Shown piece by piece: positions 1 through 8,983 of a stretch of 64,000 bases of DNA. The position numbers were made by a program, and so were the translations under genes. The notes under the pieces were generated by a model. It saw only the letters and a program-made list of their open reading frames with translations, ran no database searches and had not been told where the DNA came from. The stretch comes from Mycolicibacterium wolinskyi (lineage in GTDB: Bacteria; Actinomycetota; Actinomycetes; Mycobacteriales; Mycobacteriaceae): positions 84,653 to 148,652 of the forward strand of contig NZ_LQQA01000012.1 of NCBI RefSeq assembly GCF_002101965.1. Reading direction: 5' to 3'. Every line of letters starts with the position of its first letter. Position 1 is the stretch's first letter.

Positions 1-3000
1 GCCGCCAGCAGGTCGGCCGGTGGCCAGTCGGATGCGGTGACGGCGGCGATGAGCCCGGGCCATGCCGGGTCTGCGATGACGGTTTCGGCGAGCTCGGAGC
101 CGAACAGATGGTGCAGTACAGGGGTCCAGTCCGGACGCAGACGAGGGTTGGAGCGTTCCAGCGTCGGCGGGGCCAGAGTGCCCGACAGCCGCCACCACAG
201 GGCAGCTGCGGGCAGCTCGTCGGGCAGCGGACCCTGAGCGGCCGCGGAGGCGAGCATTCCGGCGACATCGGCGCCGGCGCGGGCCGCGTCGTCGATGTGG
301 GCGGCCAGCCGCGGCCAGTAGGGGTCGTTGGGAATGTGCGGGTTGACCATCGCGGCCATGGTGCGCCAGCGCGAGACGCTGTCCTGGCTGTGCAGGACCG
401 CGTCGTCGACGCGGCTGTGCAGAAGCTTCTGGAAGGCCGCGGAGCGGTTGGCGTGTTGCTCGCGGCCGGTGATCCGGGTGTCGGCGGCATCGACGTCGTG
501 CGCGGCGCGGAACACCGCGATTTCGGCCATCAACTGGGGTTGGCCGTTGAGCAGTGGCCGCGCCCAGGCCGGCGCGGTGGCCGCAGTCCACTCGCGTGCA
601 GTGTCTCGGATCTGATCGGCCAGTTCGGTCACGAGTCGCGCTCGGCCCGCGAGGTATTCGGCCCATTGCGGGTTGTGTTGGACGGCGGTCGGGATGGCCG
701 GAAGCCATCGCAGCGGTCCGACGTTGGCGGCCGCGGAGCCTTCGGGTGTAGGCAGGCGCCAGTCGAGCACCGCGGCGACGTCGACGGTGTCGCCCAGCGG
801 CTTGGCGGCGGCGTGTTGCAGGGCGGCGACGGGGTCGTGTCCGTCGAGGGCGAGCAGGGCCAGGTTGCGCCGCAGGACGGGCCAGGCTTCGGCGTCGGTG
901 ATGTCCCCGACGATGGCGGTGGCGGCCTGGTCGATGCGGGCCATGGTTGCGGGTCCGGCGAGCACTTCGGCGGCCGCGGTGAGGGCGTCGGCGTACATGC
1001 TTGCCGCGCCGTGCAGTCGGGTGAACGGGTCGTGTTCGGCTTGCGCGGCGGTGGTAGCCGAGACTTGCCGGCCGTCGCGGCGAAGGATCGTCGAGAGGAT
1101 GTCGACGGCGGTCGGTGGGTGGGTGGCTTTGGGCGCGAGGATGCGGTGTGGGTCGGCTTCGGATGTCGAGAAGTAGAAGTGGTTTTCGTCGCGGGCTCGG
1201 GTACCGGCGACGTAGAGCTGTTGGCGGGTGAGGTGATCGGTGGCGACGATATGGCAGGTGCCTTTGATCTTCTGGGTGCCTGCGGTGAGGCCCTGGGCGG
1301 CGTTGATCGTGGACGCGTAGCTGAGGGTGGTGTTGGCCGTGACGTAGTCGGCGGGCAGCCGGATTGTCTTGGCCCGCCGGTCGGCGCCCAAACGCGCGAC
1401 GGTGATCGATCCGTCGCGGTGCACGGAGCGGATTTCGTAGCGGTGGCCGTTCTTGATCCAGGCACCGTTGGGCAGTCGCAACCAGCGGGCATTCTTGCGG
1501 GTGATGATCCAGTCGCCGGCCGATGCGGTCAGTCCGTCGGCGAGGGTGACGGTCCGTGAGGGCTTGGCGTTGGCAGTGCGCAACCGGTCGAGTCGGGCGC
1601 GTTCGTTGAGTTCGGCGACCAGATCGTTGGTGGGCGCCAACAGGACACTGCGGTGGCCTGCTTTTATGTCGTCAGCCCAGGCTTGGTAGGCCATGTCGGC
1701 GGCGGTTTGGTCGGCTCCGACATGCACGCGGCCGTGGTCGATGTAGTAGGCGATGCCGGCGGGATCGCCGTCGCGGATGGCCAAGCTCGCTGCGCTTTGG
1801 GCGGGGTCGCGGAAGCGCACCACCGTAGACAGAGTGAGTGTTTCCGGCCGCGACGCGAGGTCGGTGATGACGCCGCCGGCCGAGATTGACGCCAGCTGTT
1901 GATCGTCGCCGACGAGGCGCACGCTGGCTCCGCGGGCGAGGGCGTGGGTGATCATTTCGTCGAGGTCGAAGGTGGAGGCCATGCCCGCTTCGTCGACGAT
2001 CAACAGGGTGTCGGGACCGATGGTGTTGAACCACTTGAGTGCTGGGTCGTTGGCCGCCACGGGGTGATCAGTGGGGGCGGCGAGCTGAACGAATTTGGCC
2101 ATGGTGTCGGTGGTGATGTGGGCGTCTTCGGCCAGGACTTCGGCGGCCGCCGCGGTTGGCGCCAGGCCGATGACGTTGCCGCCGCTGTTGGTCCACGCGG
2201 CCGCGAGAACGGACATGGCGGTGGTCTTTCCGGTGCCCGCGGGGGCAAGCGCCAGTTGAAGCCGGGCGCCGGAGGTGGCCATGCCGCGCACCAGTTCCTG
2301 CTGGGCTTCGTTGAGTTGCAAGCCGCTTTGGGCGTGCTGTTCGAGCATCGCCAAACCGATGCTGTTGTCGTCTGCGACACGGCCGCCACGTTGTTCGGCG
2401 GCGGCGAGGATGCGGCGTTCGGCGGCCCGGATGGCTTCGCTGGTGTAGCGGGTCGAATCGTGTCGGGTATAGACCGAGACGCCATCGCGGCGGCGCAGGA
2501 CGGCGGGTTCGTTCATCTCGGTGTCGGCGTGGCTGGTGATGGTGATGCTGCAGGCGTCGAGAGCGTGTTTGACGATCCGGTTGAGGATCTCGGGATCGCC
2601 GTGGCGGTCGGTGCCCCGCAGTACCCGTTGAGCCTCGGCCCGGACGTGGTTGATGCCCCATTCGGCCCGGTCGTGCGAGACCCGGTTGATGACGGCTTCG
2701 GCTTGATCGGCAACCCATTCCGTAGTGATGGCGGGCTGGCGGCGGGGCCGCGCACGGTGGGTGACGTCGGTGATCAGGCGGGCCAGTTTGCGGTGGCTGC
2801 CGATGACTTCGATGGCCTCGGTTCGCCACGACTGCCGCTGCTCGCCAAGGCTGCGCGGCTCGTGTTTGGCCTGCCGGGTGTCGAGGGTGGCCTGCTGCGA
2901 CAGCGCGAGCATTTCGACGACGCTGGGTTCACGGCCATGCTCGGCCTGGAAGGCCTTCGCCAGGTCCGCGACACGGTTCTCGATCGCGGCCCGGCGGGCC

Positions 3001-4097
3001 GACCAGCGTTCGATGAGTTCGACCGGGATTCCGTCGATTTCACGCGCCGGCCGCTTGTCGTTCTTGGCGCGGGTTTCGGCGAACTGCACACCGAGTGCGG
3101 CCATGAGATGAGCCTCGAGTCGGGTGTTGTAGAGCTCGGAGGCGGCGACGGCGGCCTTGTGCAGAGGGTCACCGTCCAGTGCCAGCCAGCGCGGGATTCC
3201 GTCGGGCCCGATGACCCGCACCTTGTTGCTGATCGCGACGTGGGTGTGCAGGTTGGGATCTCCGGCGCGGGAGTCTCGGTGATCGAACGCGGCGGCGATG
3301 AATCCGGTGGTGTCGACCTGGGCGATTCCGTTGGCTCCCATACGGGAAAACGCTGCGTTTTCCTCCAGGAATGCGAGGGCGTCGGCGACGGCTTGGTGGT
3401 GGGCGGCGACGATGGTTTCCGAGATTTCCCGGGGCGCAACGGCCCACAGCACCGACACCGATTTGACCGGGGTGAATGTCAGGTCGTAGCCGGCGACGGC
3501 TTGGGTTTGGGCGCGGGATTTGCGGGCGATGAAGCCGGTCAGTTCTCGCTCGTCGGCCGGTGGGCGACCGTACTGCTCGGCGAACATTTCACGGGCGACC
3601 GCTGTTTTGATGCGGGCGCGTTCCTCGGGTTCGAGCGAGGCTTGACGGTCGCGGCCGAGGGTGGTGTTGAAGTCGGCGTAGCCCTCGCGCAGGCGGCGCA
3701 TCCATTCGTTGTCGGTCTTGTTGACGCGGAACGGCCGACCCAAACGCGCCGCGGCGATGGCGCCGTTGTGGCCGAGTCCGAATCCGGTGAGCCGCTCGGT
3801 AATTCGGTCGGCGTTGGGGTGCAGTCCTTCCCCGAAGAGGGCCTTCATCTGGTCTTCGGTGACCTCGGATCCTTCGGGCACTGACCACAGCTCGGCGACC
3901 ATCGGATCGGTGGCGTCTCGGCCTGCGGGCTCACCGAGGCCGGGCAGGCCGCTGCCCATCCAGCGACCGGGGGTTTCGCCCTTCTCGCTGTAGTAGTCGG
4001 CCAGGCTCGATGTGCCGCGGTGGGTGTCGTCGGACGCCGCGACCTGGCGAATCAGGTACAGATACCCGTCGCCCGCGCTCAGTTTGTGCAAGCCCAT
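1..4097 (-). CDS. traA: MobF-family relaxase/helicase TraA (C-terminus outside window)
   Basis: The reading frame is open from the ATG at 4097 to the window edge (about 1,365 residues seen). The N-terminus has the paired tyrosines of MobF relaxases (ADYYSEKGETPGRWMG, about residues 33-48). Near residue 284 it has the metal-binding histidines (FDHRDSRAG followed by NLHTHVAISNKV). A RecD-like helicase follows, with Walker A (APAGTGKTTAMS, about 616) and Walker B (LLIVDEAGMA, about 696). Family role: nick oriT, stay bound to the 5' end of the transferred strand and unwind the plasmid during conjugation. It diverges from a small HTH gene across the likely oriT. Long plus-strand frames over this stretch are antisense shadows. 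A GTG one codon upstream (4100) is an alternative start. Confidence 0.93.
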   Translation of the reverse strand, partial: MGLHKLSAGDGYLYLIRQVAASDDTHRGTSSLADYYSEKGETPGRWMGSGLPGLGEPAGRDATDPMVAELWSVPEGSEVTEDQMKALFGEGLHPNADRITERLTGFGLGHNGAIAAARLGRPFRVNKTDNEWMRRLREGYADFNTTLGRDRQASLEPEERARIKTAVAREMFAEQYGRPPADERELTGFIARKSRAQTQAVAGYDLTFTPVKSVSVLWAVAPREISETIVAAHHQAVADALAFLEENAAFSRMGANGIAQVDTTGFIAAAFDHRDSRAGDPNLHTHVAISNKVRVIGPDGIPRWLALDGDPLHKAAVAASELYNTRLEAHLMAALGVQFAETRAKNDKRPAREIDGIPVELIERWSARRAAIENRVADLAKAFQAEHGREPSVVEMLALSQQATLDTRQAKHEPRSLGEQRQSWRTEAIEVIGSHRKLARLITDVTHRARPRRQPAITTEWVADQAEAVINRVSHDRAEWGINHVRAEAQRVLRGTDRHGDPEILNRIVKHALDACSITITSHADTEMNEPAVLRRRDGVSVYTRHDSTRYTSEAIRAAERRILAAAEQRGGRVADDNSIGLAMLEQHAQSGLQLNEAQQELVRGMATSGARLQLALAPAGTGKTTAMSVLAAAWTNSGGNVIGLAPTAAAAEVLAEDAHITTDTMAKFVQLAAPTDHPVAANDPALKWFNTIGPDTLLIVDEAGMASTFDLDEMITHALARGASVRLVGDDQQLASISAGGVITDLASRPETLTLSTVVRFRDPAQSAASLAIRDGDPAGIAYYIDHGRVHVGADQTAADMAYQAWADDIKAGHRSVLLAPTNDLVAELNERARLDRLRTANAKPSRTVTLADGLTASAGDWIITRKNARWLRLPNGAWIKNGHRYEIRSVHRDGSITVARLGADRRAKTIRLPADYVTANTTLSYASTINAAQGLTAGTQKIKGTCHIVATDHLTRQQLYVAGTRARDENHFYFSTSEADPHRILAPKATHPPTAVDILSTILRRDGRQVSATTAAQAEHDPFTRLHGAASMYADALTAAAEVLAGPATMARIDQAATAIVGDITDAEAWPVLRRNLALLALDGHDPVAALQHAAAKPLGDTVDVAAVLDWRLPTPEGSAAANVGPLRWLPAIPTAVQHNPQWAEYLAGRARLVTELADQIRDTAREWTAATAPAWARPLLNGQPQLMAEIAVFRAAHDVDAADTRITGREQHANRSAAFQKLLHSRVDDAVLHSQDSVSRWRTMAAMVNPHIPNDPYWPRLAAHIDDAARAGADVAGMLASAAAQGPLPDELPAAALWWRLSGTLAPPTLERSNPRLRPDWTPVLHHLFGSELAETVIADPAWPGLIAAVTASDWPPADLLA

Positions 4098-4327
4098 CAC
4101 CGCGTCATCACCCGGGTCCGAGCCAAAGGCCGGCCGGGGAGTTATACGACAGCCGTTACCAATTTGTGACCTGAATGCAAGAGGTGTGATGTGCGGTAGT
4201 GGGGTGGAGGTTGTTGGGAAGGGCGGCAGGGCCGGTGTGGCCAGGGGCGGGACGGAGGGGATGGAAGCGATGGGTGGCGAGGGAAGGAAGTTCAGTTTGG
4301 GTGCGGCATAAGGGGTAAGCGGGGGGC
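4098..4327. other. Probable oriT region / divergent promoter region
   Basis: Gene-free interval between traA (leftward) and a small HTH gene (rightward). It is less GC-rich near 4141-4180 than its surroundings and carries GTTATACGACAGCCGT at 4141-4156, a near copy of a motif that recurs at 42681 and 63498. In MobF plasmids oriT usually lies next to the relaxase gene. The nic site itself is not identified, so this assignment is from position only. Confidence 0.45.
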
Positions 4328-4801
4328 ATGGTGGGCGGCATGGCGAACAGTCGAGTTTCGAAGGCGGCACGTAAGGCGGCTCGCGAGGCGGCAGCGGCGG
4401 CGCAAGAAGAGCAGGCTCGGCGACAGAAGGCGAACGTCGAGGATCTGGCGAGGTTCTTTACGGCCAAGCAACGCGTCGACGATGTCGACGACTGGCTGGC
4501 CGAAAGGGTCGAGGAGCTGAAGGTGCGCGCAGCGCAGCGCCGCGACGAAGAGCGCACCGCGTGCGGTGTCGCGCTGAAGGCGATGCAGGACCGCGGCGAA
4601 AGTGTCCGCGAGATCGCGCGCTTGGCCGGCGTCGGCGAAAAGATGGTGCGCGAGCTGATCAAGTTGGCGGTCGATCCGGCCGCGGAGCCGGCCCCGCCGG
4701 CGCAGCAAGACGGCCAGACAGAAGCCGCGCCGGTCGAGGACGCGAGGCCGCAGGCCGACGCGGACGAGACGAGCGGCTTCGAGGTGCGCGCGGCCGGTTG
4801 A
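4328..4801 (+). CDS. Small HTH protein, possible oriT accessory factor
   Basis: A protein of 157 residues (or 153 from the ATG at 4340). It has an Ala/Arg-rich, charged helical N-terminus and a predicted helix-turn-helix near the middle (GESVREIARLAGVGEKMVRE, about residues 89-108). The C-terminal tail is Pro/Ala/Asp-rich and likely disordered. It diverges from traA. Small DNA-binding proteins in this position often assist the relaxase or regulate transfer genes, but I recognise no specific family, so the role is inferred from context. Neither possible start has a well-spaced ribosome site. Confidence 0.75.
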   Translation: MVGGMANSRVSKAARKAAREAAAAAQEEQARRQKANVEDLARFFTAKQRVDDVDDWLAERVEELKVRAAQRRDEERTACGVALKAMQDRGESVREIARLAGVGEKMVRELIKLAVDPAAEPAPPAQQDGQTEAAPVEDARPQADADETSGFEVRAAG

Positions 4802-4916
4802 CCGCACATGTCGGTGGTGACCCTCACAATGGTGGGCGCACAAGTCGGTTTCGCGCCGCCGGGCTCGTTTCGGGACGAACCGGGTTTCGGTCGGCGCGTT
4901 AGGGTGACAGGAGACC

Positions 4917-5453
4917 GTGACCGCCGTGGGGGTTTCGCAACCACTACGCCTGGTGGTGAATCCGAAGATTCACGCCGCCGAATTGCGGCGGTTCGAATCG
5001 GAGATCGTGCGCGGCCCGGGCCCCGAAGATTGCGCCATCTGGACCGGCGCGATCGGCGGCGACGGCTACCCGAGATTTTGGGTGCGCCGCGACGGCGGCG
5101 ACCGGATCATGCTGCGAGGCAACCGCTACGCCTTGGCCGCAGCGCGGCCAGGAGTGCCACTCGAACCATGGGAACGCGCACTGCACGGCTGCGACAACCC
5201 GGTGTGCGTACGGGTGAGCACGCCCGGTGAGGTCGGCCTGCTGCATCTGGTGACGGGTTCACAGCGAGACAACATGCAAATGATGGGCCGGTCCCGGCGA
5301 GGCGGCGGCAGAACGATAGTTCGCCGCGGCGAGCACGGCGTGGCCGACCGGCGAGCGCGCGCGGTAGCGCTGCGCGAAGCGGTGCGGCACGGCTGGGACG
5401 CGGAAGCGGTCGCGGCCGCGCTGCTGGGATCACCCGAACCGACGCTGTGGTGA
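4917..5453 (+). CDS. HNH-endonuclease-like protein
   Basis: 178 residues, GTG start preceded by AGGAGACC. The pattern fits small phage and plasmid HNH proteins: a WTGAIGGDGYPRFW strand near residue 41, HGCDNPVCVRV near residue 88 (zinc/His core), then LLHLVTGSQRDNMQMM. The C-terminal third is Arg-rich with a possible helical DNA-binding tail. Such proteins are homing-type or general nucleases. Biological role here is unknown; it sits between the oriT region and the small-gene array and is transcribed away from oriT, unlike the array. Confidence 0.7.
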   Translation: MTAVGVSQPLRLVVNPKIHAAELRRFESEIVRGPGPEDCAIWTGAIGGDGYPRFWVRRDGGDRIMLRGNRYALAAARPGVPLEPWERALHGCDNPVCVRVSTPGEVGLLHLVTGSQRDNMQMMGRSRRGGGRTIVRRGEHGVADRRARAVALREAVRHGWDAEAVAAALLGSPEPTLW

Positions 5454-5647
5454 GACCGCGGGCGCGCGGCGCAGGCGAGACGCCGGCCGAAGGCCTGGCG
5501 GAGCCGCGGCGCGCAGCCCGCCACCGGCCCGGAAGTCGAACATCGACAACGGTCGACATCTGCGCGCGACGGCCGCGGGGCCGCGGCGCGTGATGGTTCC
5601 GGGCCCGACCCGAGTGGCGAGCCGGGCCCGGAACACTGAGCCGATCA
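5454..5647. terminator. Convergent intergenic region with GC-rich hairpin
   Basis: Gene-free stretch between convergent genes. It holds a 12-bp inverted repeat (GTTCCGGGCCCG at 5596-5607 and CGGGCCCGGAAC at 5623-5634), which could end transcription from both sides although no T-run follows on either strand. Confidence 0.45.
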
Positions 5648-6205
5648 TCAAGCAACACTTGCCGCCTGGGACTCGACGGTGACGGCGTGCCGTGTGGCGG
5701 CGTCGATGTCGACGTTGGCGAGCAGCACGTGCAGCCCGCGTGCGGGCGACCAGGAGCTCAGCGACCAGTGCGTGTTGTGCGGGTCGCGACCGGCGACCCA
5801 GTCGTGGTTGAGGAAGTACTCGGCGGACCCGGCGGCGGTGAACCCGATGCGGTTGCGCGGCGCCGCCGCGGGCTGGCCGGCGTTGGTGGTGCTGCGCTGC
5901 CACCAGTGCGCGGGCGGCGTGATGGCCCGCTTCCAGAGCAGGCCGCCGCTGCGGAACTGCGCGATGTGGGAGTCGATGACGCCGCCGTCGATTGGGGTGG
6001 AGGCGACCGCGGATGCGAGCACGTGGGTGGCGTCGTCGCGGGCGACGATGAGCACGTCGTGCTGGCCGTCGCGCAGGCGATGGCGGGCGGTGGTGATGAG
6101 GCCGGCCTGGGGGCTGGCGATGCGGCGGGTGCCGAAGGCCCGGAGTTCGACGTTGTCGATGGCGAGCGCTTGGAGTTGGGCGGCGAGCCGGTAGGTGTGC
6201 GACAT
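5648..6205 (-). CDS. Array protein A, hypothetical, 185 aa
   Basis: I do not recognise this protein. It starts MSHTYRLAAQ directly after repeat copy R1, with CGGAGAAAAACC as ribosome site. It is soluble, with no signal peptide or membrane segment, and has many Trp/His in the C-terminal half (HWWQRS, NHDWVAGRDPHNTHWSLSSW). It is the last and oriT-proximal gene of the minus-strand array, so it would enter a recipient first if this is the leading region. Function unknown; candidate establishment or anti-defence gene by position only. Confidence 0.75.
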   Translation of the reverse strand: MSHTYRLAAQLQALAIDNVELRAFGTRRIASPQAGLITTARHRLRDGQHDVLIVARDDATHVLASAVASTPIDGGVIDSHIAQFRSGGLLWKRAITPPAHWWQRSTTNAGQPAAAPRNRIGFTAAGSAEYFLNHDWVAGRDPHNTHWSLSSWSPARGLHVLLANVDIDAATRHAVTVESQAASVA

Positions 6206-6520
6206 GGTTTTTCTCCGTTCTGGTCGGGAGTGGTTGCGCCGGTTGGCGTGTGGATCAGGGGGACCGGCAGGGTGGCGCGGTCAAACCCCGAAGAGCGCGC
6301 GGTGGTGGTAGCCGGGGTTTCGGCCCGCGAGCGGCAGCGAGCTCGATAGGGCCGAAACGGTCACTCGGCCGGCGGACACCAGCGCGCGCGTGGGTTGACC
6401 GTGACGGGCCCCGGCCGGTCAGACTGAGCCACGCTGACAGGCAAAAGAAGGTGAGCAGGCACCCAACCCAAAAGCCCGCCGGAGGCGGGCTATCTGGCGG
6501 ACGCACCTAGTGCGCCGCCA
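6206..6520. repeat. Palindromic promoter repeat R1 (subfamily alpha)
   Basis: First of eight copies. The outer arms are GTCAAACC at 6280 and GGGTTGAC ending at 6399. The inner stem is GTTTCGGCCC (6317-6326) with GGGCCGAAAC (6349-6358), the apex being GAGCGGCAGCGAGC. The right arm doubles as a plus-strand -35 (TTGACC, 6395-6400) with CAGACT 19 bp on (6420-6425); the left arm gives TTGACC on the minus strand, upstream of gene A. It is nearly identical to R4 and R8, right through to the first codons of the gene. A small hairpin AGCCCGCC/GGCGGGCT follows at 6472-6492. Confidence 0.9.
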
Positions 6521-6541
6521 CGAGCACACCGGAAGACAAAA

Positions 6542-6577
6542 GAGCCCGGCCAACCCCGCGCGGGGCCGGCCGGGCTC
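6542..6577 (-). terminator. Rho-independent terminator after gene B
   Basis: GC-rich hairpin (GAGCCCGGCC at one side, GGCCGGGCTC at the other) followed on the minus strand by TTTTG. It ends the unit started by repeat R2. Confidence 0.75.
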
Positions 6578-6585
6578 GGTGGGCG

Positions 6586-6936
6586 TTAGTTCGCGATCGC
6601 GGCGGCGAGTTGGTCGGCGGGGATGGGGTTCCATCCGCTGCTGGCGCACGCCCAGGCGGTCTGACCGATCTGGACGACGTCGCCGACGGAGAGACTGCGG
6701 TGTCCGGTGAGGTGATATTGCTGGGCCCACATCGTGGTGGGCTCATCGATGTTGAGTTCTTCGAAGATGGTTTCGAGGGCGGCCATGACGGCGGTGCGGC
6801 CCGGTCGGGTGTTCTCGGGTACCGGCATGTGGAAGTGGATGACGGGGTGCAGCTGGGCGGGGGCGTGGCGGTTGAAGCCGAGGGTGCTCAGGAGCGCGGT
6901 GTTGAGGTACACGGTGGTGGGGATCTGTGTGGTCAT
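6586..6936 (-). CDS. Array protein B, hypothetical, 116 aa
   Basis: Unrecognised protein of 116 residues, starting MTTQIPTTVYLNTALL. Ribosome site ACGGAG is supplied by repeat R2. It is acidic and His-containing (HPVIHFHMPVPE), with no membrane segment. It forms a single-gene unit closed by the terminator at 6542-6577. It shares its first two codons and leader with gene J (11238), because repeats R2 and R6 are nearly identical, but the rest of the protein is unrelated. Confidence 0.75.
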   Translation of the reverse strand: MTTQIPTTVYLNTALLSTLGFNRHAPAQLHPVIHFHMPVPENTRPGRTAVMAALETIFEELNIDEPTTMWAQQYHLTGHRSLSVGDVVQIGQTAWACASSGWNPIPADQLAAAIAN

Positions 6937-7250
6937 GGTTGTGCTCCGTTCGGTGTGGTGACTGGTTGCGCCGGTCAGCGCTGGGGGTGCGATCAATCGG
7001 CTGGGTGGCGATGTCAACCCCGAAGAGCGCGGGATGGTGGTAGCCGGGGTTTCGGCCCGCGAGCGGCAGCGAGCTTGATAGGGCCGAAACGGTCACTCGG
7101 CCGGCGGACACCAGCCCGGGCGTGGGTTGACCTCGACGGGCCCCGGCCCGATTACGCTGAGCGCCCCTGCTGACGGCTAAAAAGGTGAGTAGCTACGGAC
7201 TTTCGGGCCACCGCAGGTGGCCATCTGCCGGGCGCACCTCGTGCGCCGGC
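6937..7250. repeat. Palindromic promoter repeat R2 (subfamily beta)
   Basis: Outer arms GTCAACCC (7013-7020) and GGGTTGAC (7124-7131) match perfectly. Inner stem GTTTCGGCCC (7049-7058) pairs with GGGCCGAAAC (7081-7090). Plus-strand promoter candidate: TTGACC 7127-7132 and TACGCT 7153-7158 (20-bp spacer). Minus-strand TTGACA faces gene B. Two hairpins follow on the right: GGCCACC/GGTGGCC (7206-7222) and GGCGCAC/GTGCGCC (7231-7247). Almost identical to R6. Confidence 0.9.
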
Positions 7251-7350
7251 ACGACCCCAACCGGAAGACGACAATGGCCCGGCGCAACCGGTGCTGGGGG
7301 TCGAGCTGCCCCGCCGGCTGTGGGAGCTGGCGGGGCGTGCTCATGGGCGG

Positions 7351-7671
7351 CTAGTCGAGTGTGTAGCCGGCGTCCTCAAGTGCCTCGGTGGCGGTGAGGA
7401 TGCCGCGTCCTCCTCCGACGTCGTCGGCGTCGTAGAGCAGGCCTTCGCCTTCCAGTCCGAAGATGAGGGTTTCGGGACCGAAGTCGGTTTGTTGTCCGCT
7501 GCGGTCGGTGCTGGATACGACCACGGTGGTGTATCCGCGCAGCGGCGGGGTGAGCAGGTAGAGGTCGGCCTGGCCGAAAAAGTCGACGACCGTGCCGTCT
7601 GACTTGCGGTGCACGAGGTTGCGGGCATCGCCCAGGTGGCGGGCACGGCCGGTGGCGGTGTTGATGGACAT
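7351..7671 (-). CDS. Array protein C, hypothetical, 106 aa
   Basis: Unrecognised 106-residue protein starting MSINTATGRARHLGD, read from repeat R3. It is acidic, with a Gly/Asp-rich C-terminal part (YDADDVGGGRG) and no membrane segment. It is a single-gene unit. The GC-rich inverted repeat around 7308-7337 just past its stop may serve as terminator but lacks a T-run. Confidence 0.72.
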   Translation of the reverse strand: MSINTATGRARHLGDARNLVHRKSDGTVVDFFGQADLYLLTPPLRGYTTVVVSSTDRSGQQTDFGPETLIFGLEGEGLLYDADDVGGGRGILTATEALEDAGYTLD

Positions 7672-7980
7672 GGTCTCCCCTTTCGGTTGTGCGCTGCCGG
7701 TCAGCGCTGGGGTGCGGTCGAATCGGTTGAGGGTGGGCTGTCAACCCCGTAGAGCGCGGGATGGTGGGAGCCGGGGTTTCGGCCTGCGAGCGGCAGCGAG
7801 CTTGGTAGGGCCGAAACGGTCACTCGGCCGGCGGACACCAGCCCGGGCGTGGGTTGACAGGTCGGGCCCCCGGCCGATTAGGCTGCGCGCCCCTGCTGAC
7901 GGCAATAAGGTGAGTGGGCTGTCAACTCGAAAGTCCGCCGCAGGCGGGCTATTCGGCGGTCGCACCTAGTGCGCCGGCCG
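7672..7980. repeat. Palindromic promoter repeat R3 (subfamily gamma)
   Basis: Outer arms GTCAACCC at 7740 and GGGTTGAC ending 7858. Inner stem GTTTCGGCC/GGCCGAAAC spans 7776-7817 with apex GAGCGGCAGCGAGC. Plus-strand promoter candidate TTGACA 7854-7859, TAGGCT 7879-7884, 19-bp spacer. Minus-strand TTGACA faces gene C. A GTG at 7910 opens a 19-codon frame (VSGLSTRKSAAGGLFGGRT) ending in TAG, similar to those in R1, R4, R5 and R8. Confidence 0.9.
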
Positions 7981-8006
7981 CCACCACGACCGCGGGATCA
8001 AAAGAA

Positions 8007-8048
8007 GAGCCCGACCAGGCACCTCGCGGGGAGGGCCCGGCCGGGCTC
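8007..8048 (-). terminator. Rho-independent terminator of the F-E-D operon
   Basis: Hairpin with GAGCCCG/CGGGCTC arms followed on the minus strand by TTCTTTTGATC. It lies six bases past the stop of gene D. Confidence 0.75.
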
Positions 8049-8053
8049 GATGG

Positions 8054-8305
8054 CTAGATGTTGTTTTCGCGGATGGGGTGTGCGATCGCGTAGGCGGCGC
8101 GGACGTTGCGCAGGCTGTCGTTGATGAAGCTGGTGACGTCGGCGCCTTGGGGCCCTTCGACGTAGGCGCTGTCGTTGATGGTCTTGTGGGTGAGCACTGT
8201 GATGGATCGAGCGGCTCGGTAGAGCGCGGTGAGCGCTGTGTCGAGGGCTTCGTCGAGGGCCATCTGGTGGGTCGTGATGGCGAGCTGGCGTTCGGTGGGG
8301 GACAT
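8054..8305 (-). CDS. Array protein D, hypothetical, paralogue of gene T
   Basis: 83 residues, third gene of the F-E-D unit. Function unknown, but it is clearly related to the protein at 16473-16754. Here the conserved half reads YVEGPQGADVTSFINDSL then VRAAYAIAHPI; there it reads FVEGRDGRDVAQFLDDGI then GRAAYAVVHTI. Mostly helical, soluble. Ribosome site CGGAGAAAC. Presence of two diverged copies on one plasmid argues for a real, selected protein. Confidence 0.8.
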   Translation of the reverse strand: MSPTERQLAITTHQMALDEALDTALTALYRAARSITVLTHKTINDSAYVEGPQGADVTSFINDSLRNVRAAYAIAHPIRENNI

Positions 8306-8373
8306 GGTGTTTCTCCGTTTCGGTGTGGTGGGCCCGCGCCGGGTTGGGGTCGGCGCGGGCCCGGGATGGTTGG

Positions 8374-8679
8374 TTAGTCGAGGCCGGCGTTGTGGATGTG
8401 CTGGCGGATGAGGTCGAGGTCGATGGTGTTGTCGCTGCGGCGTGCCCAGTGCTGCCAGCCATCGAGGGCGGCGGCGATGTCGTCGTAGGAGACGTCGGGG
8501 CGGCTGATGGGCAGGGTGTCGCCGTGGTCAGCGCGGGAGGCGGCGGCGATGACGGCGATGAGTTGACCGGTGATGGCACCGGAGGCCGCCTGGTTCTCGT
8601 GGCGGAATCGCAGCTGGCGGGGCCGGTCGTAGTCCGTGGGGTCGACGAAGTTCCATGCGAGGGCGAAGTCGATGTCCAT
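8374..8679 (-). CDS. Array protein E, hypothetical, 101 aa
   Basis: Unrecognised 101-residue protein starting MDIDFALAWNFVDPTDYDR, between genes F and D in one operon. It has a helical Ala-rich centre (ITGQLIAVIAAAS) and an acidic C-terminus. Ribosome site AAGAAAGG. No signal or membrane segment is convincing. Role unknown. Confidence 0.72.
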   Translation of the reverse strand: MDIDFALAWNFVDPTDYDRPRQLRFRHENQAASGAITGQLIAVIAAASRADHGDTLPISRPDVSYDDIAAALDGWQHWARRSDNTIDLDLIRQHIHNAGLD

Positions 8680-8725
8680 TGGTGGTGCCTTTCTTGGGGT
8701 TTGGTGTGATCGGTGACGGGGTGGG

Positions 8726-8983
8726 TCAGAGCGGGTGGACGGTGAAGATGACGCCGTGCCCGGGGATGGGGGCGGTGCTGGCGGTGATGCGGTACCAGCC
8801 GCCGAAGTGCGGGTGGTGCTGGGGAATGAGTGCGGCGAGGTCGGTGTGGTCGACGCAGAAGCGTTCGTGCTCGACGGTGTCGGCGATGATGTCGGCGTCG
8901 TGGTGGCAGTGCAGGACGCCGCAGGTGTGGGCGCCGGTGACGTGCCAGGTCTGGGTGTCGGTTTCGACGATGGTTTTCGACAT
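8726..8983 (-). CDS. Array protein F, hypothetical, Cys/His-rich
   Basis: 85 residues, starting MSKTIVETDTQTWHVTG, first gene after repeat R4. It contains CGVLHCHHDADII and RFCVDHTDL. The three cysteines and several histidines look like a small zinc site. Unrecognised. Its first codons lie in the conserved repeat and match gene N (MSKTEI), so the repeat includes the translation start. Confidence 0.75.
   Translation of the reverse strand: MSKTIVETDTQTWHVTGAHTCGVLHCHHDADIIADTVEHERFCVDHTDLAALIPQHHPHFGGWYRITASTAPIPGHGVIFTVHPL

Noticed and set aside
108..3884. Long plus-strand frames of 483 and 661 residues
   Set aside because: They lie antisense to traA, have Gly/Val/Asp-biased composition typical of opposite-strand frames in high-GC DNA, and show no family motif.
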